A stretch of 38,936 nt of DNA. Origin: Minisyncoccota bacterium (GTDB taxonomy: Bacteria > Patescibacteriota > Minisyncoccia > Phycocordibacterales > UBA1006). The translations under genes and the position numbers were made by a program. Positions 7,701 through 16,189 of the stretch are shown here, piece after piece. Under the pieces are notes generated by a model that was not told where the DNA came from, did no database searches, and saw nothing but the letters and a program-made list of their open reading frames with translations. Within the stretch, counting starts at the first letter, position 1. Every line of letters starts with the position of its first letter. The stretch is from assembly GCA_022763365.1 (NCBI GenBank), contig JALEGN010000018.1:1-38936 (forward strand). Direction: 5' to 3'.

Positions 7701-8222
7701 ATGGGATCATCACATAAAAAACAAGGAAAGATTGCAGATAATAATGCAAAAAAAGCAAAAATATTTGGGAAACTTGTACGACTAATTCAAGTTGAAGCTA
7801 AAAAATCAGGTGGCGATGTTAATTCACCAGGACTTGCTGCAGCTATCAAAAAAGCTTACAAAGAAAATATGCCAAAAGACACTGTTGAACGAGCAATCAA
7901 AAAGGCATCTGAAGCAGGAGATACACAACCAGTCATGTACGAAGCCTATGGACCTGGTGGCGTTGGTTTAATTATTACTGGTCTTACAGATAACACCAAT
8001 AGAACAAGCCCTGAAATTAAAGATATTTTAGCGAAAAATGGTGGTTCATTTGGAACCTCAGGTTCAGTATCATGGAATTTCACACTTAATGAAGATCGTG
8101 AATGGATAGCAAATACCCCTATGGATATTGATGAGGATACTAAAGAACACCTTGTTCACCTTATTGAACTACTAGAGGATCATGATGATACACAAGATAT
8201 TTATCATTCTGCAAATATTTAA
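7701..8222 (+). CDS. yebC: short YebC/PmpR-family protein
   Basis: The YebC family acts as transcription regulator or in ribosome rescue at proline stretches. The N-terminus is classic (MGSSHKKQGKIADNNAKKAKIFGK, then MPKDTVERAIKKA and YEAYGPGGVGLII). Length is 173 residues, against about 240-250 in the usual family. After GSFGTSGSVSWNF the sequence jumps to a short segment and then the usual end LLEDHDDTQDIYHS. The missing part corresponds to most of the third domain, the ferredoxin-like insertion. Reading frame and flanks are intact, so this looks like a natural short form rather than a frameshift. It has its own -10 box and a shared convergent terminator. Confidence 0.92.
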   Translation: MGSSHKKQGKIADNNAKKAKIFGKLVRLIQVEAKKSGGDVNSPGLAAAIKKAYKENMPKDTVERAIKKASEAGDTQPVMYEAYGPGGVGLIITGLTDNTNRTSPEIKDILAKNGGSFGTSGSVSWNFTLNEDREWIANTPMDIDEDTKEHLVHLIELLEDHDDTQDIYHSANI

Positions 8223-8223
8223 C

Positions 8224-8248
8224 AAAAAAACACTCTAAGGTGTTTTTT
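8224..8248. terminator. bidirectional terminator between yebC and the PBP gene
   Basis: AAAAAAACAC-TCTAAG-GTGTTTTTT works for both convergent genes. The PBP stop codon lies in its T-run. Confidence 0.75.
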
Positions 8249-11213
8249 AGTTTACAAGATTCAAGCTAAAATTAATTTCTTGACTTGCACGTTCACCATC
8301 TTCGTCAATCATGATAACGCGCATAATATTTTCTTCATCAAAATATTGTAATTCATTTGGGAAGAAGTTGAATTCAAATGGCCCACCGGTATCTTCACCA
8401 ATGTAGGCATTATTGATAAACAATTGAACTTTTTCAACTTCTCGATTCCGCCGGTCAGGTGAGCTTACCTCTATTTCAATTAAGGTATCTGAATCATATA
8501 CAATATCTTCTTCAATTCCCTCAATTTCTATTTCAAAAAAATTGACTGGTTGACCTACGGTGTCTGGTCCGTGTACATCATCATATTCAGTTGGAAGATC
8601 AAAATCGATACCGACGAGTTCTGCAAAATTCTGCTGGACGTATTCTTGAACTGAGAATTCCCAATTCTCATATTGTGGATCGTTTTGCGAAGTATTAAGC
8701 ACTCGTGGATTATCTTTATCTATCCAATGAAGAATAGTATGTGGATCAGGAATTGGAATTGCCACCTTCGTTTCTTCTGGAGTAAATTCTGTAGCCAGTT
8801 TACCTGAAACCGAATCAATAAAGACTGTTTCCCCACCAAACCAATTTCCTTGAAGCATAGCTGGGTAGGTACTCATATCATCAGGTAATTCATATGAACC
8901 AAATGAGCTTCCATCATATTCCTTAAGTACCTCATCCATAAATCGTCGCCATGGTTTTCCTGAAATTGATGAACCACGTTTCATTGGTGAGTTGTCATTA
9001 TTACCTGTCCAAACACCAACCGCTATTTCAGGAGTATATCCAATCAACCATGCATCTCGATTATCATTTGTTGTCCCTGTTTTACCAGCAACATCACGTT
9101 CACCAAAATAAAGAAATGATTGTGCGCCAAAAAGTGGTGTACGTGCTTCGTTATCGGCTAAAATATCGTTTACCATTCGAGCAGCATTTTGTTCAATAAC
9201 ACGCTCTTCATTTGATACAAACTTATCAATAACTTTTCCATTAATATCAGCTACCTCTTCAATAGCAACGATATCATTTTTAATTCCTTCGTTAGCAAGA
9301 ACTGAATACGCACCAGTCATTTCAAGAAGTGAGACTTCTCCACCACCAAGAACTAAACCGAGACCATAGAAACTTGGTCTTTCGGTTAATGAAGTAATAC
9401 CTAAATTACGAGCCTTTTCAATCACCTCAGGTAATCCTGCGAGATGATTTACCTTAATCGCTGGAATGTTTCGTGACTGAGCTAAAGCATTTCTGAAACT
9501 CATCGGACCTTTAAATTGGAAATCATAATTGTTTGGTGAATAACACCCGTCTTCGCTCGTCCTATCATCAGCTTCACAACGACTATTAAATTGTGTTTCA
9601 GTATCGAAAATAGAACTCTCTGGAAGATATCCTTTTTCAAAAGCTGTTGCATAAGCAAATGGTTTAAATGATGACCCTGGTTGCCTTGGTGAAATAGCAA
9701 CATTAAAGTTTCCATCGAAATCTTCGGTATCATTATAATCCCGTGATCCTACCATAGCGATAATTTTTCCTGTTTCGGCTTCGACAGCAACCAATGCTGC
9801 ATTTGATGCATCGTATTCTTCTTCTACCTCTTCAATATGTTCCCTAATAATAGTTTCAGCCTGTTGTTGAAGTTCATAATTCAAAGTTGTTCGTACTTGA
9901 AGACCACCATTTTGGACCATATCAACACCATACATTTCTTCAAGCTCAGCTCGAACGTATTGAACAAAGTGTAATGATTTTGCAAACCCATCTTCTTCTG
10001 GAAGAAATTCTACTTGTTCATTCAAAGCATCACGGTATTGTGCATCTGAAATAAATCCATAACGTTGCATTTCTCTAAGAACGGTTTGTTGACGTTGATC
10101 AAGAAGATCTTTATTTGGACCGTAGGGTGAATAGAATGTCGGTAAGTTTGGAATAGCCGCAAGGTAGGCTGATTGAGCCACCGACAGTTCAGATGCTGGG
10201 ATTCCAAAAAATCGTTTTGAGGCTTCTTGGATTCCGTAAATAGTACCGCCGTAAGGTGCTTCGTTTAAGTAGATTTCTAAAATTTCATCCTTAGTGAGTC
10301 GATCTTCAATTTTGTATGCCAAAACCCACTCTTTAACCTTACGCGTAACATCACGGTCACGAGTAAGGAGTGTGTTTTTCACCACCTGCTGAGTTAAGGT
10401 TGAACCTCCGGCAACCCCTTCGTTTGAAAGACCTAATCTTGAGAGGACGGTTTGTACTACCGCTCTGAAGGTTGATCGCCATACGACACCATTATGTTCA
10501 TAGAAGGTATGATCTTCAATAGCAACTATAGCGTCTTTAGCTGATTGGTTAATATCTTCAAAATCAATAACGGTTCGACGAATATCTTCATGAATATCAT
10601 AGAGAAGAATATCACCTGTTTGATCATAAATTTTTGTTGAATTTGAAATTTTACGGTTTTCAAAATTTTCAACACTAGGAATCTCAAGAGTTGAGAACCA
10701 CACAAAAAATGCTCCAAGTACCAGTAGTCCTAAAGTAAGAATTCCAAGAAAAATATTTTTGAGTGAAAAAATATTATTTTTTTTCTTGTGTTTTTTTCTT
10801 TTTTTACGTACATGTAACCCTTCGGTTGCTGAAGGGATTTTTTTTCTTGTATTCATAGATGTGCGTTCATTAAAAACCTGAATAATATCTTTTTTAATAA
10901 ATGAGCAAAGAGCAAAAAATTGATATCGCGATTTTACCAAAAACATATATATCTTTTTCCACCCTAATTGAAATTGTGTAGAAATAAAACTACCTATGTT
11001 CTTAAAGTAGATACCAATAATTTTTAAAAATCTTGCGATAATAATAAAGAATTTTCGAATTCCCGAAAATGAATTTTCAGGATATGATTCAGACTCAATA
11101 GCATGAATCTTTCGACGTAATTCCATATACTTTCTATGTCGCTGCGCTTTTATTTTTTGCCGTTTTAAATGTGCTCGTCTATATTTATCAATTGATCGTT
11201 TTCGACTGAACAT
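8247..11213 (-). CDS. class A penicillin-binding protein (GT51 plus transpeptidase)
   Basis: This bifunctional enzyme polymerises glycan strands and crosslinks peptidoglycan outside the membrane. The start ATG 11213 (MFSRKRSIDK) is chosen over the track start because TATAAT lies 7 nt upstream, giving 988 residues. A very basic N-terminal cytoplasmic region of about 150 residues precedes one membrane segment (about 153-173). The GT51 domain has AIEDHTFYEHNG and GGSTLTQQVVKNTLL. The transpeptidase has PGSSFKPFAYA (SxxK), SRN and KTGTTNDNRDAWLIGYTPE (KTG). The C-terminal 200 residues are acidic and Ig-like. The long N-tail is unusual; M120 is an alternative start but lacks a promoter box. It has its own promoter and terminator. 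Confidence 0.93.
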   Translation of the reverse strand: MFSRKRSIDKYRRAHLKRQKIKAQRHRKYMELRRKIHAIESESYPENSFSGIRKFFIIIARFLKIIGIYFKNIGSFISTQFQLGWKKIYMFLVKSRYQFFALCSFIKKDIIQVFNERTSMNTRKKIPSATEGLHVRKKRKKHKKKNNIFSLKNIFLGILTLGLLVLGAFFVWFSTLEIPSVENFENRKISNSTKIYDQTGDILLYDIHEDIRRTVIDFEDINQSAKDAIVAIEDHTFYEHNGVVWRSTFRAVVQTVLSRLGLSNEGVAGGSTLTQQVVKNTLLTRDRDVTRKVKEWVLAYKIEDRLTKDEILEIYLNEAPYGGTIYGIQEASKRFFGIPASELSVAQSAYLAAIPNLPTFYSPYGPNKDLLDQRQQTVLREMQRYGFISDAQYRDALNEQVEFLPEEDGFAKSLHFVQYVRAELEEMYGVDMVQNGGLQVRTTLNYELQQQAETIIREHIEEVEEEYDASNAALVAVEAETGKIIAMVGSRDYNDTEDFDGNFNVAISPRQPGSSFKPFAYATAFEKGYLPESSIFDTETQFNSRCEADDRTSEDGCYSPNNYDFQFKGPMSFRNALAQSRNIPAIKVNHLAGLPEVIEKARNLGITSLTERPSFYGLGLVLGGGEVSLLEMTGAYSVLANEGIKNDIVAIEEVADINGKVIDKFVSNEERVIEQNAARMVNDILADNEARTPLFGAQSFLYFGERDVAGKTGTTNDNRDAWLIGYTPEIAVGVWTGNNDNSPMKRGSSISGKPWRRFMDEVLKEYDGSSFGSYELPDDMSTYPAMLQGNWFGGETVFIDSVSGKLATEFTPEETKVAIPIPDPHTILHWIDKDNPRVLNTSQNDPQYENWEFSVQEYVQQNFAELVGIDFDLPTEYDDVHGPDTVGQPVNFFEIEIEGIEEDIVYDSDTLIEIEVSSPDRRNREVEKVQLFINNAYIGEDTGGPFEFNFFPNELQYFDEENIMRVIMIDEDGERASQEINFSLNLVN

Positions 11214-11220
11214 ACTTTGT

Positions 11221-11226
11221 ATTATA
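11221..11226 (-). promoter_or_regulatory. -10 box of the PBP gene
   Basis: TATAAT on the minus strand, then 7 nt, then ATG 11213, predicting a leaderless transcript. Confidence 0.6.
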
Positions 11227-11256
11227 CATAGAACCTCTCTATTGAACATAATTATT

Positions 11257-11297
11257 CACATAAAAACTACTCATAATTTATGAGTAGTTTTTATGTG
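11257..11297 (-). terminator. 18-bp perfect hairpin terminator of ruvC
   Basis: CACATAAAAACTACTCAT (11257-11274) pairs fully with 11280-11297. It includes the ruvC stop codon, with T-rich sequence on the minus strand. Confidence 0.8.
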
Positions 11298-11760
11298 TTG
11301 CAAAAAAAGTAAGCCCTGTTGCAATAGCATCAATTTCATCGTCTTTACGTTTTTGATTATCAATTTTAATAAGTTTCATGGTCATCGTGTACACATCATT
11401 TTTTGTTGCCTTTCCATATCCTGTTACAGCGACTTTTATTTGATTTGGAGTAAATTCACAAACTGGAATATTATTATCTACTGCTTGAAAAATAACGACA
11501 CCACGTGACTCACTCACCTTTAATGCTGTTTTGGTGTTTTTAGCGAAAAACAAATCTTCAATAGCCATATAATCTGGTTGATACTCTTTAATCAACAATC
11601 GTACTTCTTGACCAATTTTCTTTAAGCGTTCTGTAAATATATTCTCAGGTGATGTTTCAATACACGTAGAGTATATTAAACGTTCTTTTGAAGAGGTGTC
11701 TTTCTCTATAATTGCAACACCCAATCGGTCATATCCAGGATCAATAGCGATTACTTTCAT
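11278..11760 (-). CDS. ruvC: Holliday junction endonuclease RuvC
   Basis: RuvC resolves four-way junctions by paired nicking with RuvAB. The 160-residue RNase H-fold protein carries the four acidic catalytic residues in their usual contexts: AIDPGYDRLG (D7), AIEDLFF (E about 68), and DDEIDAIATGL (two Asp near the C-terminus). The start ATG 11760 has TATTAT exactly 6 nt upstream. It lies directly after the DciA-like gene with 2 nt between coding regions, yet has its own -10 box inside that gene. Confidence 0.94.
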   Translation of the reverse strand: MKVIAIDPGYDRLGVAIIEKDTSSKERLIYSTCIETSPENIFTERLKKIGQEVRLLIKEYQPDYMAIEDLFFAKNTKTALKVSESRGVVIFQAVDNNIPVCEFTPNQIKVAVTGYGKATKNDVYTMTMKLIKIDNQKRKDDEIDAIATGLTFFATHKNYS

Positions 11761-11762
11761 AG

Positions 11763-12017
11763 TTAAATAATATCACGAACAATAATATCTTCTTTTTTTA
11801 ATCGAACAATAATTTTTTGTTTATTTAATTTAATAAACATTTTTTTTTGAGGAGATATTTTTTTTAAAAAGATAATACCAGAGTGATATTCAAAATTACC
11901 TCGTGAAATTCCTGGAATAAATTTATTTAATATTGTTGTTACTGTGTGTGTAATTGGATCTTGATACTGCCTCTGTTGTTTGAGACGATCTATATGATCT
12001 TTAATATTAAAACTCAT
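11763..12017 (-). CDS. small DciA/DUF721-like protein
   Basis: This 84-residue protein sits between dnaN (5 nt gap) and ruvC (2 nt gap). The C-terminal half (GIIFLKKISPQKKMFIKLNKQKI, then VRDI) resembles the KH-like core of DUF721/DciA, which loads the replicative helicase DnaB. The N-terminal half is helical and basic. The location in a dnaA-dnaN block fits a replication role. It is shorter than most DciA proteins, and no single motif is decisive, so the family call is tentative. It is probably cotranscribed with dnaN, with a possible AGGT ribosome site 7 nt before the ATG. Confidence 0.5.
   Translation of the reverse strand: MSFNIKDHIDRLKQQRQYQDPITHTVTTILNKFIPGISRGNFEYHSGIIFLKKISPQKKMFIKLNKQKIIVRLKKEDIIVRDII
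11767..11772 (-). promoter_or_regulatory. -10 box of ruvC inside the upstream gene
   Basis: TATTAT on the minus strand ends 6 nt before ATG 11760. Confidence 0.5.
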
Positions 12018-12022
12018 ATCAA

Positions 12023-13123
12023 TTACCTATTCATAGGCATAATCAAGTAGAGGAAACTTGAATCACCTACTGACCGTACAATACATGGTTTATTTTTTTC
12101 AGTGAATGAAAATTGAATACTATCGGTATATGTTGCTGAAAATACATCAGTAAGATATTTATGATTTAAATACATTTCAATACCTTCACCAGTAATAGCT
12201 GCATCAATTGCGGTATTATTTTCTCCAACATCAGTATTACGCGAGTGAATATCAAGAACACCTTTTTCACTATTGGTTTTAACTAAAATTTGGTTAAAAT
12301 TATCTGAAAATACATTTACTAGACGGAGAGACTTTATTAATTCATCTTTCAATACTACCACGTCAGTTTTTGATTCATTTGGAATAATCTGCTTATAGTC
12401 AGGATAATTCCCATCAACAATTCGTGAAGTGAAGTAAATATCTTCTGAATCAATTGATAATTGGTTTTTACCAATTTTAAGCGAAACATCACCAGATATC
12501 CCTAAGAAGATTTTAAGACATTCTTGAATATTCTTTACCGGAATAATCACGCCACCAAAATCATTTACACCCTTAGCAACAATTCTTTTCTCTGCAAGTC
12601 GGAATGAATCGGTCGCTACGAATACCAATTCATTATTTTCAGGATAAATATACACACTTGAAATTTCTGGTTTAATATCTGAAAGAGATGCGCTATAGAC
12701 TACCGATTGAACTCCTTGTATAAGTGTTTCAATATCAACCATAAGTTCACTAGCATCTTCGACACGTGGAAGCGTTGGAAAATCAGCGTGTGGATAGAGT
12801 TTAATATTCATATCAGATTTTTCAGTACTGATATGAAGATTGTTTTCTTGTTGATCAAGTATTACCTTGTGTTCATTTCCAAGTGAATTAATAATTGAAC
12901 TAAATACATCAATTTTTACTGCAATCTCACCTTCCTTAATAACCTTAACTGGAACGGTTATTTCGGTACCAACATGGAGATTTGTAACTCGGAGAGTCAT
13001 TACACTGTCTTTCACAGTAATAAGAACATTTTCGAGAATAGGTAAACTAAGGTTTTTTGCTGAAACCTTTTGTATCCGTGAAACGGCATCTTTAATTTTT
13101 TCTAAGGTTGTTTCTATTTTCAT
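12023..13123 (-). CDS. dnaN: DNA polymerase III beta sliding clamp
   Basis: DnaN forms the dimeric ring that tethers polymerase III to DNA. The 366-residue length is normal for three repeated clamp domains. Recognisable parts are LPILENVLITVKDS at the N-terminus, VATDSFRLAEKR in domain 2, NPDYKQIIPN-type sequence (DGNYPDYKQIIP) at the domain 2-3 junction, and a C-terminal LYLIMPMNR close to the canonical YLIMPMRL end. It follows dnaA on the same strand with a 227-bp gap that holds AT-rich sequence and DnaA-box-like 9-mers. It is likely transcribed with the downstream DciA-like gene. Confidence 0.96.
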   Translation of the reverse strand: MKIETTLEKIKDAVSRIQKVSAKNLSLPILENVLITVKDSVMTLRVTNLHVGTEITVPVKVIKEGEIAVKIDVFSSIINSLGNEHKVILDQQENNLHISTEKSDMNIKLYPHADFPTLPRVEDASELMVDIETLIQGVQSVVYSASLSDIKPEISSVYIYPENNELVFVATDSFRLAEKRIVAKGVNDFGGVIIPVKNIQECLKIFLGISGDVSLKIGKNQLSIDSEDIYFTSRIVDGNYPDYKQIIPNESKTDVVVLKDELIKSLRLVNVFSDNFNQILVKTNSEKGVLDIHSRNTDVGENNTAIDAAITGEGIEMYLNHKYLTDVFSATYTDSIQFSFTEKNKPCIVRSVGDSSFLYLIMPMNR

Positions 13124-13350
13124 GGTAAATAATTGATTAATTAATTTTTAAAAATTATTTTTATTATTAAGGTTGTTGGTAATGTGTATAACTAATAATA
13201 TCCTAATTTTTAAGGGTTAAATTAAAATATTATTGTTTATAATATAGTGATATAAATTAGATTATTTTGTTAATAATTACTACTATTTTCTATAGTATGT
13301 TGATAAGTAATTATTATTCACAGGGTTATTAGTAATTTAATCACAGGTTT
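13124..13350. other. AT-rich dnaA-dnaN spacer with DnaA-box-like sites
   Basis: This very AT-rich gap holds TGTGTATAA (13183-13191) and TTATTCACA (13314-13322), each one base off the DnaA box. Between them lie T/A-only stretches that could melt. I see no gene. It could be the unwinding part of a two-part origin or simply the dnaN promoter. Confidence 0.4.
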
Positions 13351-14700
13351 TTACACATCAAGGACTGCACGAAGTTGTTCAATTTCTTTATTAAGATTTG
13401 GATCATCCTTAAGGTTTTGCGAAACCTTATCATAAGAATGAATGACTGTTGTGTGGTCTCGGCCACCAATCTCTTTCCCGATTGCTGGGTATGAAATATT
13501 GAAATATTCTCTCAAAATATACATAACCACTTGCCGCACATACACAATTTCTTTTTTACGAGTTTTCTCATATATCTGTTCTGGAGCGATACTATAGAAC
13601 CCAGCGATAATTTTAATAATTTCTTCAAGAGCAAGGTGTTTTTTTGGTTTGATATTGTTTTTAATAAGTGATTTTACTTCACTAATAGTAAGTTTCCTTG
13701 CTCGTAATTCTGTTTGAATACTAATAGCGTTTAAGATTCCTTCAAGTTCTCGAATATTACCTTCAAGGTTTGACGCTAGGTAATCAATAACTTCATCACT
13801 AATAGCGGTTTTCTTCTGTGTTGCTTTTGTTTTTAAGAGTGCAGCACGTGATTCGTAGTCGGGCTTAGTAACATCGATAATCATTCCTTGAGAGAAACGT
13901 GACCGCAGTCGATCCTCGAGTCCAATAATATAATTAGGATGTTTATCGGATGAAAAAATAATTTGCTTACCTTTTTCATAAAGAATATTAAATAAATGAA
14001 ATAATTCTTCTTGTAATTTTTCCTTTCCAGAGAAAAATTGAATATCATCCATAATTAAGACATCATAATTTCGGTATTTATTTTTGAAATTAATAATAGA
14101 ATTATTTTTTAAAGCATTAACATAATCTTGGGAGAATTTTTCAGAGCTTGTATAGAATACTTCTAAATGGTCGTAATTCCCTTTCATTTTGTTACCGGTT
14201 GCTTGGATAAGGTGAGTTTTACCTAAACCAGTTGGTCCGTATATAAATAATGGATTATATTCACCGGGTTTTTTAATAATTGCTTGAGAAGCTGAATAAG
14301 CAATCTCATTAAAGGGCCCAACAACAAATGACTGAAATGAATATTTTTCGTTAAGGTTACTTGATTTATTAACTGAATTTTTTTCAAGCGGGAGTGAATT
14401 ATTTCCAATCGTTTCTATGTTTTTTGTTATTGTTGTTGATTCTTGGGTACTTTGTCTTTTGACAATATATTCAATACTTTTAATTCCTTCATCGAATTTT
14501 CGAATTTTTTCAAGAATCATTTTGTGGAATTTTGTGTAAAGCCACTCTTTATTAAATTCATTTGGAACACCAAGGTAAAAAACCCCATCTTCTTGTTTTA
14601 TCGGAAATGTTTTTTTAAACCAGGTATTAAAATTTGGACGAGAAATCTCAAGTTCAATTTCTGTTAAAGTATCTTTCCATGTCTTTTCTAAGGTATTCAT
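13351..14700 (-). CDS. dnaA: chromosomal replication initiator DnaA
   Basis: DnaA binds DnaA boxes at oriC and opens the duplex. The 449-residue protein has the N-terminal domain (about 1-85), a short linker, the AAA+ domain with YNPLFIYGPTGLGKTHL (Walker A) and VLIMDDIQFFSGKEKLQEELF (Walker B), and domain IV with the DNA-reading signature GKEIGGRDHTTVIHSY. The start ATG 14700 has CATAAT 6 nt upstream and TATAAT 17 nt upstream. A perfect DnaA box lies in that promoter's spacer, so autoregulation is likely. The gene is divergent from rpmH across the probable origin. Confidence 0.97.
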   Translation of the reverse strand: MNTLEKTWKDTLTEIELEISRPNFNTWFKKTFPIKQEDGVFYLGVPNEFNKEWLYTKFHKMILEKIRKFDEGIKSIEYIVKRQSTQESTTITKNIETIGNNSLPLEKNSVNKSSNLNEKYSFQSFVVGPFNEIAYSASQAIIKKPGEYNPLFIYGPTGLGKTHLIQATGNKMKGNYDHLEVFYTSSEKFSQDYVNALKNNSIINFKNKYRNYDVLIMDDIQFFSGKEKLQEELFHLFNILYEKGKQIIFSSDKHPNYIIGLEDRLRSRFSQGMIIDVTKPDYESRAALLKTKATQKKTAISDEVIDYLASNLEGNIRELEGILNAISIQTELRARKLTISEVKSLIKNNIKPKKHLALEEIIKIIAGFYSIAPEQIYEKTRKKEIVYVRQVVMYILREYFNISYPAIGKEIGGRDHTTVIHSYDKVSQNLKDDPNLNKEIEQLRAVLDV

Positions 14701-14876
14701 ATAGCAATTATGAACGTATTATACTACCCTGTGGATAAAATGGAAAACTTAAAAATATGTGGGTATACCTGTGGATAAAAAATATTAAAATTTTTATATT
14801 GTTTATGTATTTTCTTGATTAATTTTAGTATTAGGATACTATGATGGTGTTATTATCTATTTAACGATATCTCATT
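14701..14876. other. oriC: probable origin of replication (oriC) between dnaA and rpmH
   Basis: Two perfect DnaA boxes TGTGGATAA (14730-14738 and 14770-14778) lie exactly 40 bp apart inside a 13-bp direct repeat CCTGTGGATAAAA. A weaker box TGTGGGTAT (14758-14766) lies between them. A strongly AT-rich stretch follows (14775-14850). The divergent dnaA/rpmH setting is the classic bacterial origin context. Only a few boxes are present, as in other reduced genomes. GC skew would be needed to confirm. Confidence 0.7.
14718..14746 (-). promoter_or_regulatory. dnaA promoter with embedded DnaA box
   Basis: TATAAT (14718-14723) and TTTCCA (14741-14746) on the minus strand are 17 nt apart. The DnaA box at 14730-14738 lies between them, so bound DnaA would block polymerase. 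Confidence 0.55.
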
Positions 14877-15023
14877 ATGAAAGCTAAATCAGGAACATTA
14901 CGAAAAAAGAAAGTTCGAAAAGGAAACAAAATCCATGGTTTTCTTAAACGTATGTCTACTGCAGGTGGACGCGCTGTTCTTTTAAACCGTCGACGAAAAG
15001 GTCGAAAGAATCTTGCACGATAA
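14877..15023 (+). CDS. rpmH: 50S ribosomal protein L34
   Basis: This gene is too short for the ORF track. It encodes 48 residues, [20 protein letters not shown] onward, ending in [14 protein letters not shown]. The L34 signature [22 protein letters not shown] is clear; most bacteria have HGFRARMSTKGGRKVLARRR. It is highly basic and part of the large ribosomal subunit. It lies in the standard order dnaA-oriC-rpmH-rnpA-yidC-jag. A terminator separates it from rnpA, which is unusual since these two normally share an operon. Confidence 0.97.
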   Translation: MKAKSGTLRKKKVRKGNKIHGFLKRMSTAGGRAVLLNRRRKGRKNLAR

Positions 15024-15050
15024 AAACTTCCCAAAAGGAAGTTTTTATTT
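15022..15050 (+). terminator. intrinsic terminator of rpmH
   Basis: AAAAACTTCC and GGAAGTTTTT pair, with a T-rich tail. It begins in the stop codon. Confidence 0.8.
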
Positions 15051-15062
15051 TATATCTATACT
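15051..15062 (+). promoter_or_regulatory. weak -10 box of rnpA
   Basis: TATATC (15051-15056) plus 6 nt leads to ATG 15063. The hexamer is only a 4/6 match, but the spacing repeats the window's pattern. Confidence 0.35.
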
Positions 15063-15389
15063 ATGTTTAAAAAACAAAACAGAGTTTCATCATGGTTATT
15101 TGGAACTATTATGAAATCAAAAACCTATTTTTCTCCATCGTTTCGCGTTAAATATAAAAAAAAGACCAAATATCCGGCTATTAGCGTAGTTATTCCAAAA
15201 AAGATTATAAAAAAACGAGTTCTTAGAAATTCTTTAAAAAGAAAAGTTCTCGCCTACCTTAAGTCCCATATTGATCTTCAACAGAATTTTTATTGTGTTT
15301 TCTGGCTTACTAAAGATATAACTGATGATGTTTCTTGGAAAAATGAACTTGATGAGTTGTTAATAAATATGAAGATAAAAAAACAGTAA
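15063..15389 (+). CDS. rnpA: ribonuclease P protein component
   Basis: RnpA is the protein cofactor of RNase P, which trims tRNA 5' leaders. The 108-residue basic protein has the family core FRVKYKKKTKYPAISVVIPKK followed by the RNR-type motif KRVLRNSLKRKV that contacts the RNA. Its identity is reinforced by its position between rpmH and yidC. Sequence outside the motif is divergent, as usual for this family in CPR. It has its own terminator that overlaps the stop codon. Confidence 0.92.
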   Translation: MFKKQNRVSSWLFGTIMKSKTYFSPSFRVKYKKKTKYPAISVVIPKKIIKKRVLRNSLKRKVLAYLKSHIDLQQNFYCVFWLTKDITDDVSWKNELDELLINMKIKKQ

Positions 15390-15405
15390 TCATTACTGTT
15401 TTTTT
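15378..15405 (+). terminator. intrinsic terminator of rnpA
   Basis: AAAAAACAGTAA pairs with TTACTGTTTTTT; the TAA stop lies in the stem. Confidence 0.8.
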
Positions 15406-15433
15406 ATTGTCGTTCTGTTAAAATCCAGACTAT

Positions 15434-16153
15434 ATGATTTATTTATGGAACTTACTTTTTTATAAGCCACTATATAATAGTCTTGTTTTTTTGGTTGATG
15501 TTCTTCCAAATAACTCACTTTTTATAGCGGTTATTATTTTAACAATTTTAGTACGATTAATTATTTCTCCACTTTCGTATAAAGCTATCCGAACACAATT
15601 AAAAACAAAGAAATTACAACCAAAACTAAAAGAAATTAAAAAAACAATTACTGATAAGCAAGAACAAGCACGTAAAACCCTTGAGGTATATAAAAAAGAA
15701 GGTATTAATCCTTTTTCGAGTTTCCTTCTTATTCTTGTTCAGTTTCCTGTAATCATTGCACTCTATTGGGTATTTCGTGATGGTGGTGTTGAAATTGATC
15801 CTGAACTCCTTTATTCTTTTGTTTCTGCACCAGAGAGTATTTCACTCACTGATTTTGGTATTGATTTAACTCAAAAAAGTATCCTTTTGGCTGGGTTAAC
15901 AGGATTAACACAATATATTCACCTTTCTCTTTCTGCATCGTTTAAAGATATGGGTGGTGATCAATCAGATAAAACAGAACAAGAGCAAATGATGGCTATG
16001 GTTGGAAAATCAATGAAATACACAATGCCTATTATGATTACGATTTTTGCCTATATTATTGGTGGTGCAGTTGCGTTGTATTGGGTAACTTCAAATATTT
16101 TTATGATCATTCAAGAAAAAGTTATTCAGAATAAATTAAAAAAACAGTCATAG
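15434..16153 (+). CDS. yidC: membrane protein insertase YidC/Oxa1
   Basis: YidC inserts and folds membrane proteins alone or with SecYEG. This 239-residue form lacks the large periplasmic domain of proteobacterial YidC and resembles the Oxa1/SpoIIIJ type. It has about five membrane segments, the conserved Arg in the first (ILVRLIISP), a charged cytoplasmic hairpin (KKLQPKLKEIKKTITDKQEQ), NPFSSFLLILVQFPVIIALY, and a final WVTSNIFMIIQEKVI segment. It follows rnpA and precedes jag as in most bacteria. A -10-like TAAAAT lies 9 nt before the ATG. Confidence 0.95.
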   Translation: MIYLWNLLFYKPLYNSLVFLVDVLPNNSLFIAVIILTILVRLIISPLSYKAIRTQLKTKKLQPKLKEIKKTITDKQEQARKTLEVYKKEGINPFSSFLLILVQFPVIIALYWVFRDGGVEIDPELLYSFVSAPESISLTDFGIDLTQKSILLAGLTGLTQYIHLSLSASFKDMGGDQSDKTEQEQMMAMVGKSMKYTMPIMITIFAYIIGGAVALYWVTSNIFMIIQEKVIQNKLKKQS

Positions 16154-16164
16154 ACTGTTTTTTT
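16138..16164 (+). terminator. intrinsic terminator of yidC
   Basis: AAAAAACAGTC-ATA-GACTGTTTTTTT, with the stop codon inside the hairpin. Confidence 0.8.
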
Positions 16165-16177
16165 AATAAATGATGTT

Positions 16178-16189
16178 TATACTATAGCT
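16178..16189 (+). promoter_or_regulatory. -10 box of jag, leaderless
   Basis: TATACT (16178-16183) plus 6 nt leads to ATG 16190. Confidence 0.6.
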
